Shown: positions 8,522 to 15,913 of the stretch, piece after piece | Numbering within the stretch: the first letter of the stretch is position 1 | Layout of the letters: each line of letters starts with the position of its first letter | From: Bryobacterales bacterium | GTDB lineage: Bacteria > Acidobacteriota > Terriglobia > Bryobacterales > Bryobacteraceae | DNA length: 64,000 nucleotides | Direction of reading: 5' to 3' | NCBI GenBank assembly: GCA_003166865.1 | Contig: PMUP01000057.1 | Span: 131,831-195,830 of the forward strand | Notes under the pieces: generated by a model | Databases searched by the model: none | The model's input: only the letters and a program-made list of their open reading frames with translations | What the model was told of the DNA's origin: nothing | Made by a program: the position numbers and the translations under genes

Positions 8522-8974
8522 TGGTTCGAGTTCCAGCCGCATGCGCCAAGCGTCGCGTCCGGCGCCGTAGTAGCGGGGGGCCTTCCTTACGCGGGTGAAC
8601 CCGAATCGCTCGTAGAATCGCAGCGCTGGTTCGTTGTCCGTGCCGACCATCAATCGTAAGGCGCCCGACCGCAGACGGACGATTGTGGCATTGAGCAACG
8701 CTTGCGCCACGCCGCGGCCGCGATACAGAGGGTCCACCGCGATCGATTCCAATTCGGCGCCGCGCCAATCGATTCGAGTGATGCTGTAGCCTGCGATCCG
8801 CCGCGCAGCACTTTGGTTACGAACTTGGGCGATCAAGAAAAGTTCCGGACTGGCGCGCCAATACTCGAGGAACAGTTCGGGCGGCCAAGCGTCCTTGCCG
8901 AATGAAGCGCGCTCGATTGCGACCACGCGCTCTAAATCGCGCCGGGCAAATCTGCGGACTTCTACGCGGACCAC
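8507..8974 (-). CDS. GNAT N-acetyltransferase (RimI-like)
   Basis: A 155-residue GNAT-fold acetyltransferase using acetyl-CoA. The acyl-CoA-binding loop is RGRGVAQALL (85-94) after the strand ELESIAVDP, and the C-terminal NEPALRFYERFGF is the usual strand-helix signature. The sequence resembles ribosomal-protein-alanine acetyltransferases (RimI), but related enzymes modify many amines, so the substrate is open. It follows the TPR gene by 5 bp and is the last gene of a three-gene minus-strand unit. Confidence 0.87.
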   Translation of the reverse strand: MVRVEVRRFARRDLERVVAIERASFGKDAWPPELFLEYWRASPELFLIAQVRNQSAARRIAGYSITRIDWRGAELESIAVDPLYRGRGVAQALLNATIVRLRSGALRLMVGTDNEPALRFYERFGFTRVRKAPRYYGAGRDAWRMRLELEPSRPK

Positions 8975-8979
8975 ATGGA

Positions 8980-10581
8980 CTAGTTTGACTTACTGAAGTA
9001 GCTTTCGGCGAGCTCGGGTTTCTGTTCCAAAGCGCGTTTCCAGCAATCGCGCGCCTCGTCCTGCTGGCCAAGGCCTTTCAGCACGTGGCCCAGATTGAGG
9101 AGCGCTTCGGGAAACTGATCGCGTTCCTGCAACGCTTCGCGATACAGATGTTCGGCGTCGCTCAACTGGCCTGATTTGTGCAGCAACAGGCCGGTGTTGT
9201 AGAACAGCTCCGGGCTGCGCTCGCCCTTTTCGATGAGACGAGCCTGGTGTTCCAGCGCCTGGTCGAGGTTATTGCGCTCCACCGCCAGAGCCGCCAGGCC
9301 GCGCAGGGCGTCGATGGAATCGGGGTTGGCCGCGAGAACAGTTTCGAACGACTTGGCGGCGCCCTCCTGGTCGCCCATGTTCCAGCAGCAGATGCCCAGG
9401 TTCAACTCCGCCTCGGTCCAGCCGGGCCGCTTTTCGGTGCAGGTGCGAAACGCTTCCGCGCCGCCGCGATGGTCGCCGCGCTCCAGCCGCAGGTAACCGA
9501 GCCGGAACCAGACCTCTTCGAAATCCGGGTTCTTGGCGAGAATGCGCGTGTAGATGCGCTCGGCTTCGTCCTTGGAGCCTTGCTTGTCGAGCACGGCCGC
9601 GAGATTGTGCAGCACTTCGAACTGGTCGGGAGAGATTTGGAGCGCCTTTTCGTAGGCGGCCTGGGCCTTGGCCAGATCGCCGGATTCCTGCTGAATCACG
9701 CCCAGATTCACATGCGCCTGGCTGGCGTCGGGACGAAGCCGGACGGCTTGCGAATAAGCCTTGGCGGCATCCTCCAGGTTGCCGGTCTTCTGCCGTGCCA
9801 CGCCCAAGTTGAACCAGCGGTCGAAGCTTTCCGGAGTATATTCCACGAGTTTGGCGCAGTAGCTCAACGCGGCGTCGTAATCGGCGGCGGCGAACGCGCA
9901 GGTGGCCAGGCCTTCCAGCGCGGTCTGCGAATTGGGCCGCAGCCGCAAAAGTTTTTCCGAATAATCGGAGATCATGGCGTGGTCCTTGCGCGCCATGCCG
10001 ATGGTCACCAGGTTGATGATGCACTCTTCGAACTCCGGGTTGCCCGCGAGGATGGATTGATAGATTCGCGCGGCTTCGTCGAAATTCCACTGGAGCTGGA
10101 GGGTCACTGCTTTGCCGAACAGCGCCGTGACGTTGTCGGGCTGCTGCTCGAGCACGCGTTCGAAGCTTTCCGCCGCCGAGTCCGATTTTTCCAGATGCAG
10201 TTGCGCGATGCCGAGCCCCAGCCGCGCATCCAAACGGTCCGGCTGCGCTTCGGCCGCCTTTTCAAAAAAGTCCGCGGCTTCCTGCCAGCGCCCCAGCCGC
10301 TCCAGACACACCGCCAGGTTCAGGTTCGCGTTGGCATGCTTGGGATGCATGCTGAGCAGTTTGGCGTAGCTCTGGGCCGCATCTTCGTACATCTCCAGCT
10401 CGAACTGGATCTGCGCTTTGGCCGAAGAGATTTCGAGCGTTGGGGCCCCGGTATCGAGCGCGCGGTTGATCTCATCCAGGGCTTCGGTGAGTCTTCCCTC
10501 CATGTGCAAGGAAACCGCTCTGGCGAGGTTGGCCGGCTTGGCTGATTCCTGAGACGATGTTCTCGACGTAGTTTGGCTCAT
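8980..10581 (-). CDS. Tetratricopeptide-repeat protein
   Basis: A 533-residue protein made almost wholly of TPR units of 34 residues; about 13-14 can be counted from residue 20 to the end, for example NLGVIQQESGDLAKAQAAYE and NLGICCWNMGDQEGAAKSFE. There is no signal peptide and no enzyme domain, so it is a cytoplasmic scaffold for protein-protein contact. The start codon lies 2 bp after the stop of the upstream membrane protein gene and there is no Shine-Dalgarno, which suggests translational coupling. The pairing with a membrane protein bearing a zinc ribbon suggests that it forms a complex with it. The function is otherwise unknown. Confidence 0.9.
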   Translation of the reverse strand: MSQTTSRTSSQESAKPANLARAVSLHMEGRLTEALDEINRALDTGAPTLEISSAKAQIQFELEMYEDAAQSYAKLLSMHPKHANANLNLAVCLERLGRWQEAADFFEKAAEAQPDRLDARLGLGIAQLHLEKSDSAAESFERVLEQQPDNVTALFGKAVTLQLQWNFDEAARIYQSILAGNPEFEECIINLVTIGMARKDHAMISDYSEKLLRLRPNSQTALEGLATCAFAAADYDAALSYCAKLVEYTPESFDRWFNLGVARQKTGNLEDAAKAYSQAVRLRPDASQAHVNLGVIQQESGDLAKAQAAYEKALQISPDQFEVLHNLAAVLDKQGSKDEAERIYTRILAKNPDFEEVWFRLGYLRLERGDHRGGAEAFRTCTEKRPGWTEAELNLGICCWNMGDQEGAAKSFETVLAANPDSIDALRGLAALAVERNNLDQALEHQARLIEKGERSPELFYNTGLLLHKSGQLSDAEHLYREALQERDQFPEALLNLGHVLKGLGQQDEARDCWKRALEQKPELAESYFSKSN

Positions 10582-10583
10582 AG

Positions 10584-11858
10584 TTAATTGAAAGTCCCGT
10601 TTCTGCCCTCAATTCCATAGGGCGCAAGATAGGCGCACACCCTTCCCAGCGCATCGTACTGATGCGAAACTTCCAACCAGCGGAGCCGGGCGCGCTCTCC
10701 GCGGTTCGCAAAGAATCCAACGCCGCCATGTTGCAGGCGATGATCGGTCCAGAAATCCACCACCTGGCCTTGCGCGATGACGGTGAAATCGGCGCCGCGC
10801 ACGTCCATGAGCACGCGATAGAGCATGTCCGCGCGAACGGTCATCGGCAGGGGTTTGTGCACGTGCGGCCCTTCCTTGCCGTTGATCACCGCGTAGTGGA
10901 CCATGTCGACCAGCGGCAGCGGTCCAGGCTTCACGACCACGAACTTCATGGCGTAGTAGTTGTTCAAATCCTCGGCGCGAAACACCCAGCCCATGGCCCT
11001 CTGATCGATTTCGCCCAGGAATTCGAAGCGGTAATCGACCAGGTCGAGCGTGGGCTTGAAGATGGCCAGCGGGCCTGGACGAACGAATCCCGCCACGTCA
11101 TACGACCAACTGGTGGTCAGGTTGGAACGGCTCTCCCAGGCGTCGAGGCCAGAGCGGAAATCGTCGGCGTAGGAGATGGCGGCGCGGTTGGAGATGGTCT
11201 GGTTCAGGTTCTTCCAATGCTCGTTGACGACCTTTTCCACTTGTGCCATCTGTTCAGGGGCGATGGTTTTGATTGGCACCTTGGGGAAGGATCCGGTAAC
11301 CGCCAACGCGGCCAGAACGGGCAGTACGATGGTGACCAGCTTCAAATCGCGTGGGGCGCTGTTCCAAGCTGTGCGGATCCATTGCCAGGAGGCGCAGGTC
11401 TCGAGGGAGGGGTGCTGGTGCGTGTCTTCGGAGGACTCGTCGTCTTGGCTGGACTCGGCGTTTTGGTATGACTCGGCGGTGAGGTCTTCGTTGGATTCGG
11501 ACGCGTAGGAATCGGCGACCGGATCGAGGTCTTCCACGGGAAGTTCCAAGCTCTGTTCCAGCGTTGGAAGCTCTGGAGCCTTGGAAAATGCAACCTCGAC
11601 TGGAGCCTCAGGCGCCGCGGTGAGTGGAGCGGCTGGCTGTGCGCGCGGCGGCCGGAGTGGGAACTTGAGCCGCAGCATCCGGAGGGCGGGAGATAGCTCG
11701 GGCTCGGGCGGTGCGACGGGAATCTCGGGCTCGGGAATCACTTCGGGTGAGGCCGCTGGCTGCTCGCGGAACGCGTGGCGATGTTCGTCGCAACAGAACT
11801 CGCCATCGGCGAGGCTGCGCAGGGGCGCGAGCGCGGTATTGCAGTAGCGACACCTCAT
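10584..11858 (-). CDS. Zinc-ribbon, single-TM protein with LamG-like C-terminal domain; function unknown
   Basis: A 424-residue protein that I do not recognise as a named family. The N-terminus is a small zinc ribbon (CRYC at 3-6, and CCDEH about 22-26). A Pro/Glu-rich and then Ser/Glu/Asp-rich linker (about 35-150) follows, one membrane helix (VTIVLPVLAALAVTGSF, about 177-193), and a C-terminal beta-rich domain from about 225 (DDFRSGLDAWESRSNLTTSW) resembling concanavalin-like/LamG folds. The topology would place the ribbon in the cytoplasm and the sandwich domain in the periplasm. It heads an operon with the TPR protein and a GNAT enzyme. Confidence 0.75.
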   Translation of the reverse strand: MRCRYCNTALAPLRSLADGEFCCDEHRHAFREQPAASPEVIPEPEIPVAPPEPELSPALRMLRLKFPLRPPRAQPAAPLTAAPEAPVEVAFSKAPELPTLEQSLELPVEDLDPVADSYASESNEDLTAESYQNAESSQDDESSEDTHQHPSLETCASWQWIRTAWNSAPRDLKLVTIVLPVLAALAVTGSFPKVPIKTIAPEQMAQVEKVVNEHWKNLNQTISNRAAISYADDFRSGLDAWESRSNLTTSWSYDVAGFVRPGPLAIFKPTLDLVDYRFEFLGEIDQRAMGWVFRAEDLNNYYAMKFVVVKPGPLPLVDMVHYAVINGKEGPHVHKPLPMTVRADMLYRVLMDVRGADFTVIAQGQVVDFWTDHRLQHGGVGFFANRGERARLRWLEVSHQYDALGRVCAYLAPYGIEGRNGTFN

Positions 11859-12460
11859 GAGCCGGATCTCGTTTCCATGTTAGGACCCAAAGGTGGGAAT
11901 TACTACGCAGCGAAAAGCTTAAGGGGTATAGGCAATTGCTCGTACAACCGCGTGGGCATCGGGGGTTAGCCTTAGATTGAGTGGAAACGGCGGGAGGAGC
12001 GGGGAGCCTGAATTTGGAGATGGTTTGGACTGCGTTTCTCGTTATTTTTCATGGGATTAGGAGGTCGGGTGGCGCAAGTCGCATAGTTTTGTGTTTAGTC
12101 GTGTTTTTTTTCGTGCTTGGCGGCTTGTGAGCGGTGTTGAGTTGGTGGGCGAGGCGCAGAGTCATCACGATCATGGTAGGGTACGCGGGAGCGGGTCAGG
12201 CGTGGCGTGGGCGCGGAAGTGGCTGAGGGAAACGCGGATCGAGTTTGGCCAGATGCGTCACTGGCGGGAGCCGGGCTAGAGGGCGGAGGACACTCCCGCG
12301 TAAGGGTTCCCAAATGGCAGAATGGAAGAACGTGGTGAGTAGCGACCATGGCAACACAAATCGAACCCATAACTATGCGTCGCGGCAAGGTAGCTGGCTG
12401 ATCTTGTGATTAAGGATCGAGCCGGCAGCCAACGGGCTCTGGCTACTGTTAAGAATCTAA
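11859..12460. other. About 600-bp gap with no supported gene
   Basis: Upstream of the zinc-ribbon gene the DNA is GT-rich on the plus strand, with a run of eight T near 12103-12112, and no frame gives a recognisable protein. A short start-like frame at 12348 (MATQIEPITMRRGKVAG, then stop) lies just before the antitoxin relic and may be part of the same decayed locus. No repeats or hairpins stood out. Confidence 0.4.
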
Positions 12461-12748
12461 TCTGCCGACAACCTCAGCAACGCGATTGAGGTCTTCGAAT
12501 CCAACGAGTATAGAGACCTTACTTCCGATCTAAAGCAATCAGAACTGATTCAGTTCCTGCTCGAACAGAACGGCCAGTCACCAAAAGATCTTCGAGAGGT
12601 GCTCGGGGGTAAGAGCCACGTGTCGGAGATTTTGTCGGGTAAGCGCGCCGTGGGACCGAAACAGGCGCTAAAACTCGGAAAGCATTTCAACATCAGCCCG
12701 GTGGCGTTCCTACGGTGGCCCTCGCTCAAGTCCGCCAAACGTTTTTAG
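12461..12748 (+). pseudogene. HTH antitoxin (HigA-type) C-terminal relic
   Basis: An open stretch of 95 codons ending in TAG encodes a helix-turn-helix domain: LIQFLLEQNGQSPKDLREVL, then KSHVSEILSGKRAVGPKQAL and HFNISPVAFL. The order (acidic lead, Q-x-x-L-R helix, SEILSGKR recognition helix) matches XRE/HigA-family antitoxins. No ATG, GTG or TTG is present before the HTH domain in this frame, and a stop lies at 12458-12460. The 5' end is therefore lost or shifted to another frame. No HigB-like toxin gene is beside it. I judge it an orphan remnant of a type II toxin-antitoxin locus. Confidence 0.65.
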
Positions 12749-12751
12749 CTC

Positions 12752-13327
12752 TTAGCGGCTCACGAAGCGATTATCGGCGATTACGAAGCGCAGCGGCCAG
12801 TCGGCGCAGTGGGTGATGCCGATACGCGGGGTTGCGAGTACTTCGATGGGTGATTCATCGCGCGAGCGGCGGACTTGCAGCGGACCGGCGACCAGATCGG
12901 CGCCATTGAGCTTGCGCGTGATGCCCACGGCGAGCGTGAGTTTGCCGGGGCCGGACGCGAGATCTTCGACGCGGCGCGCGGAAGGACGGCGGCGGCGCAT
13001 GATGGCGAGTCCCGAGAGGGGCTCGAGCGCGCGGATCAATACGCATCCGGCCTGACCCTCGGGCTCGCATACAAAATTCAAACATTCATACATGCCGTAG
13101 ATGAAATAGACGTAGGCGTGGCCGGGCGGACCGAAAATAACGCGCGTTCGATCGGTGAGGCCGCGCCAGCAGTGGGCGGCGCGATCATCGACGCCAAGAT
13201 ATGCTTCCACCTCTACAATGCGGCCTGCGGCCGCTCCATGCACCAGGATTTTTCCCAGGCAATCGCGCGCGACTTCGATGGCCGGACGAGCGTAGAAATC
13301 GCGCTTGAGCGGCGCTGAGCTGGCCAA
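12752..13327 (-). CDS. mpg: 3-methyladenine DNA glycosylase (AAG/MPG family)
   Basis: A 191-residue base-excision repair enzyme that flips out and removes alkylated or deaminated purines. The catalytic glutamate is E41 in RIVEVEAYLG, and the AAG-family block VIFGPPGHAYVYFIYGMYEC (63-82) follows. Later segments LASGPGKLTLAVGITRKLNG also fit the family, as does the length. The start is TTG at 13327, since no other start precedes the conserved region. The gene is divergent from thpR, with 50 bp between. Confidence 0.93.
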   Translation of the reverse strand: MASSAPLKRDFYARPAIEVARDCLGKILVHGAAAGRIVEVEAYLGVDDRAAHCWRGLTDRTRVIFGPPGHAYVYFIYGMYECLNFVCEPEGQAGCVLIRALEPLSGLAIMRRRRPSARRVEDLASGPGKLTLAVGITRKLNGADLVAGPLQVRRSRDESPIEVLATPRIGITHCADWPLRFVIADNRFVSR

Positions 13328-13377
13328 AATCTGAGCGATTGGAATGCTGCGTGCTTCTTGTATGCTAGGAGGTTAGC

Positions 13378-13968
13378 ATGCGGCTATTCATTGGGCTCGA
13401 CCCGCTCGAGGACGTGCGAGAACGGTTAGAACGTCTGCTGGTGCATCTGCGGGCGTGCGCGCATTTGAAGTGGAGCGCCGTGTACAACCTGCATGTGACG
13501 CTGAAGTTCATCGGTGAGTGGCCGGACGATAAGCTGCCGCAATTAGAGGCGGCGTTGCGCGCTATCGCTCGGCGCGAGCCGATCACGGCGGATGTGAAAG
13601 GGCTCGGTTGGTATCCCAATCCACATCATCCCCGCGTCTTCTGGGTGGGGGTGCACGCGGGCGATACGCTGGCCGCGCTGGTGAAGGACATCGAAGGTGC
13701 GTTGGGTCCGCTAGGGATACCGAGTGAAGACCGGCCGTTCAACGCACACTTGACGCTGGCGCGCATCAAGGAACCGGCGCCGCTGCAGGCGCTGCGCAAT
13801 GCGATCGCGCAACTGGAGTCGGTGGACTACGGGTCGTTTGTGTTGGATCGATTTTACTTGTACCGCAGCCAGCCGGGCTCGGCCGGCTCCATCTACACGA
13901 AACTGTCGGAGTATCCGCTCCAGGCCCCCGTACCAGCCCCTCTCCAATCACCCCTCCAATCACAATGA
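13378..13968 (+). CDS. thpR: RNA 2',3'-cyclic phosphodiesterase
   Basis: A 196-residue 2H phosphoesterase that opens 2',3'-cyclic phosphates, historically called 2'-5' RNA ligase. The two catalytic HxT motifs are HVT (39-41) and HLT (124-126). The family start MRLFIGLD is intact. A strong ribosome site AGGAGG (13367-13372) lies five bases before the ATG. The stop overlaps the plsY start by four bases (ATGA), so it leads the thpR-plsY-gpsA operon. The Pro/Ala/Gln-rich tail of about 15 residues after the domain is probably dispensable. Confidence 0.93.
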   Translation: MRLFIGLDPLEDVRERLERLLVHLRACAHLKWSAVYNLHVTLKFIGEWPDDKLPQLEAALRAIARREPITADVKGLGWYPNPHHPRVFWVGVHAGDTLAALVKDIEGALGPLGIPSEDRPFNAHLTLARIKEPAPLQALRNAIAQLESVDYGSFVLDRFYLYRSQPGSAGSIYTKLSEYPLQAPVPAPLQSPLQSQ

Positions 13969-14567
13969 CACCCTTGCTCGCGGTCGTGGTGGCATATCTC
14001 GTTGGCGGCATCCCGTTCGGATATCTCCTGGTGCGCTTGAAGACGGGCGAAGACGTGCGCGAGAAAGGCAGTGGGAATATCGGCGCGACCAACGTGCTGC
14101 GCACCACGGGCCGTGGGATCGCGGTGGCGACACTGCTGCTCGACATCGCGAAGGGAGTGTTCGCCGTTTGGCTGGCGGACAAGCTGTCGGACGGCTCCGC
14201 GGTTTGGATGAGCGTGGCTGCATTGGCGGTGATGGCGGGGCACGCGTATCCGGTGTTTCTGAAGTTTCATGGCGGGAAAGCGGTGGCGAGTTTTATCGGC
14301 GCGTTTTTGTACCTGACGCCGATTCCGATGATCGCGGCGCTGCTGGTGTTGGTGATCGTGGTGGCGGTGACGCGGCAAATCTCGATGGGATCGATTGTGG
14401 CGGCGGGCGCGCTTCCGCTGGCTACATGGCTGATCGAACATCCGCCTTCGATTGTGATTTTGGCGACGCTGGTGGCCGCCGGGTTTGTGATTTACCGGCA
14501 TCGGGAGAACATCGAGAGGATTCGAACGGGGACGGAATCGGTGTTTCGCTTCGGGAATCCGCAGTGA
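13965..14567 (+). CDS. plsY: Acyl-phosphate:glycerol-3-phosphate acyltransferase
   Basis: A 200-residue inner-membrane enzyme that transfers an acyl group from acyl-phosphate to glycerol 3-phosphate, the first step of phospholipid synthesis. Five to six hydrophobic helices are visible. The family loops are present: GSGNIGATNVLRTTGRG (35-51), HAYPVFLKFHGGKAVASFIG (about 88-107) and the final HRENIERIRTGTE. It starts inside the thpR stop and its stop overlaps the gpsA GTG start by four bases. This order puts acyl transfer next to glycerol 3-phosphate production. Confidence 0.95.
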   Translation: MTPLLAVVVAYLVGGIPFGYLLVRLKTGEDVREKGSGNIGATNVLRTTGRGIAVATLLLDIAKGVFAVWLADKLSDGSAVWMSVAALAVMAGHAYPVFLKFHGGKAVASFIGAFLYLTPIPMIAALLVLVIVVAVTRQISMGSIVAAGALPLATWLIEHPPSIVILATLVAAGFVIYRHRENIERIRTGTESVFRFGNPQ

Positions 14568-15559
14568 AGGTGTGCGTTATCGGCGCGGGAAGCTGGGGCA
14601 CGGCGCTTGCGATCGTACTGGCACCCAGGTTCGCACGTGTCTTGCTATGGGCGCACGAAGCCGATCTGGTGGAGCGCATGTGCTCCACGCGCGTCAATGA
14701 CATTTTCCTTCCTGGCTTCTCGCTTCCGCTGAATGTGGAGCCGACATCGGATCTGGGCCATGCACTGGAGAATGCCGATGTCGTTATCGGCGTAATGCCG
14801 TCGCGCTTCGCGCGCCCTTTGTATCGAGGGATGTTGCCACATCTGAAGCCGGAGATGCGCTTCGTGAGCGCTACGAAAGGTCTGGAACAGGGCACGCTGT
14901 CGCGGCTGTCGGAGGTGGCGCGCGAGGTGATCGCGGAAAAGTTCCCCCCGCGCATCGCTGTTTTGTCGGGTCCCACCTTTGCGCGCGAAGTAGCCGGCGG
15001 AGAGCCGACGGCCGTGGTAATCGCATCGGAGGACCGGGAGTTGGCGGCGTCCATCCAACGCGACTTTTCGGGTCCGACGTTTCGTCTGTACGCGAGTGAC
15101 GATCCGGTGGGCGTGGAGATCGGCGCGGCGTTGAAAAATATCATCGCCATCGGGGCTGGCATCTGCGAGGGCTTGGGCCTCGGCAGCAACACGCTCGCGG
15201 CGCTGATCACCCGCGGACTGGCCGAGATTACGCGCCTCGCGATCGCGCTGGGCGGACGTCCGCGAACGTTGTCGGGTTTAGCCGGCCTAGGCGATTTGGT
15301 ACTGACGTGTAACGGAGCGCTCAGCAGGAACCGGAGCGTCGGCATCGAACTTGCGAAGGGGCGCAAACTCGCGGAAATTGTGAGCGCAATGACCATGATT
15401 GCCGAAGGCGTGGAAACCACTGCGGCGGCGGTGGATTTGGCGCGCAAGTTTCAAGTCGACATGCCGATTACCGAGCAAATGGGAGCGATCCTGGAAGGAC
15501 GGAATTCGCCGCGCGAGGCGATTCGCGAATTGATGGAGCGCGCGTTAAAGCCGGAGTAG
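14564..15559 (+). CDS. gpsA: NAD(P)+-dependent glycerol-3-phosphate dehydrogenase
   Basis: A 331-residue cytoplasmic enzyme that reduces dihydroxyacetone phosphate to glycerol 3-phosphate, the substrate of PlsY. The Rossmann motif GAGSWGTALA is at 7-16, VSATKGLEQG and LSGPTFAREV are the conserved central blocks, and the catalytic lysine lies in GAALKNIIAIGAGI. GTG at 14564 was chosen because it overlaps the plsY stop and starts right before the first beta strand (VKVCVIGAG). The frame remains open far upstream, but that part is antisense or out-of-frame plsY. It is the last gene of the operon. Confidence 0.95.
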   Translation: MKVCVIGAGSWGTALAIVLAPRFARVLLWAHEADLVERMCSTRVNDIFLPGFSLPLNVEPTSDLGHALENADVVIGVMPSRFARPLYRGMLPHLKPEMRFVSATKGLEQGTLSRLSEVAREVIAEKFPPRIAVLSGPTFAREVAGGEPTAVVIASEDRELAASIQRDFSGPTFRLYASDDPVGVEIGAALKNIIAIGAGICEGLGLGSNTLAALITRGLAEITRLAIALGGRPRTLSGLAGLGDLVLTCNGALSRNRSVGIELAKGRKLAEIVSAMTMIAEGVETTAAAVDLARKFQVDMPITEQMGAILEGRNSPREAIRELMERALKPE

Positions 15560-15628
15560 CGAAGGCAGAGCAGCCGCGCAACCTTCCCGCAACGGGCGGG
15601 TTTACACCGATGGGGATTCAAGAGAAAC

Positions 15629-15913
15629 ATGCGATGCCCTCTGGGACGGGACGAGAGCGGAGAATTCGTGGTGGGCTACACGGCGCGAACTCTGGACTCG
15701 CGCGCCCAAGCCGCCTTTGAACGTCACCTGAAGTCTTGTGGGGCCTGTGTCGAGGAAGTGGCTGCGCAGCAGGTGGTGTGGGACGCGCTGGATGAATGGC
15801 GCGCGGTGGGCCCGGGGAGAAGCTCCTGGATCGGACGGCCTGGCAGCTTCGCAGCTTCGGCGTGCCGGCCCATCAAGTCCAGAATTGTTGGGACGAAGCT
15901 GAGGCTGTCGTAA
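15629..15913 (+). CDS. Putative zinc-finger (zf-HC2) protein, 3' end replaced
   Basis: The first 60 residues form a zinc finger of the anti-sigma-factor type: C3, then H33-x3-C37-x2-C40 (HLKSCGAC), followed by QVVWDALDEWRAV. Such proteins hold ECF sigma factors or act at the membrane. After about residue 60 (base 15810) the translation changes to a sequence that is just the antisense of the convergent phosphatase gene, with no membrane helix. The natural 3' part therefore seems to have been lost by deletion. No sigma-factor gene is adjacent. Confidence 0.6.
   Translation: MRCPLGRDESGEFVVGYTARTLDSRAQAAFERHLKSCGACVEEVAAQQVVWDALDEWRAVGPGRSSWIGRPGSFAASACRPIKSRIVGTKLRLS

Noticed and set aside
9178..10545. 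Long open frame on the plus strand, antisense to the TPR gene
   Set aside because: It mirrors the GC-rich repeat structure of the TPR gene on the minus strand; the minus-strand translation has clear TPR motifs and the plus-strand one has none.
12348..12401. Short start-like frame before the antitoxin relic
   Set aside because: Only 17 codons. It may belong to the relic but cannot be supported as a gene.
15560..15612. Possible terminator hairpin after gpsA (CCCGCAACGGGCGGG)
   Set aside because: The stem is short and is not followed by a T run, so no terminator is called.
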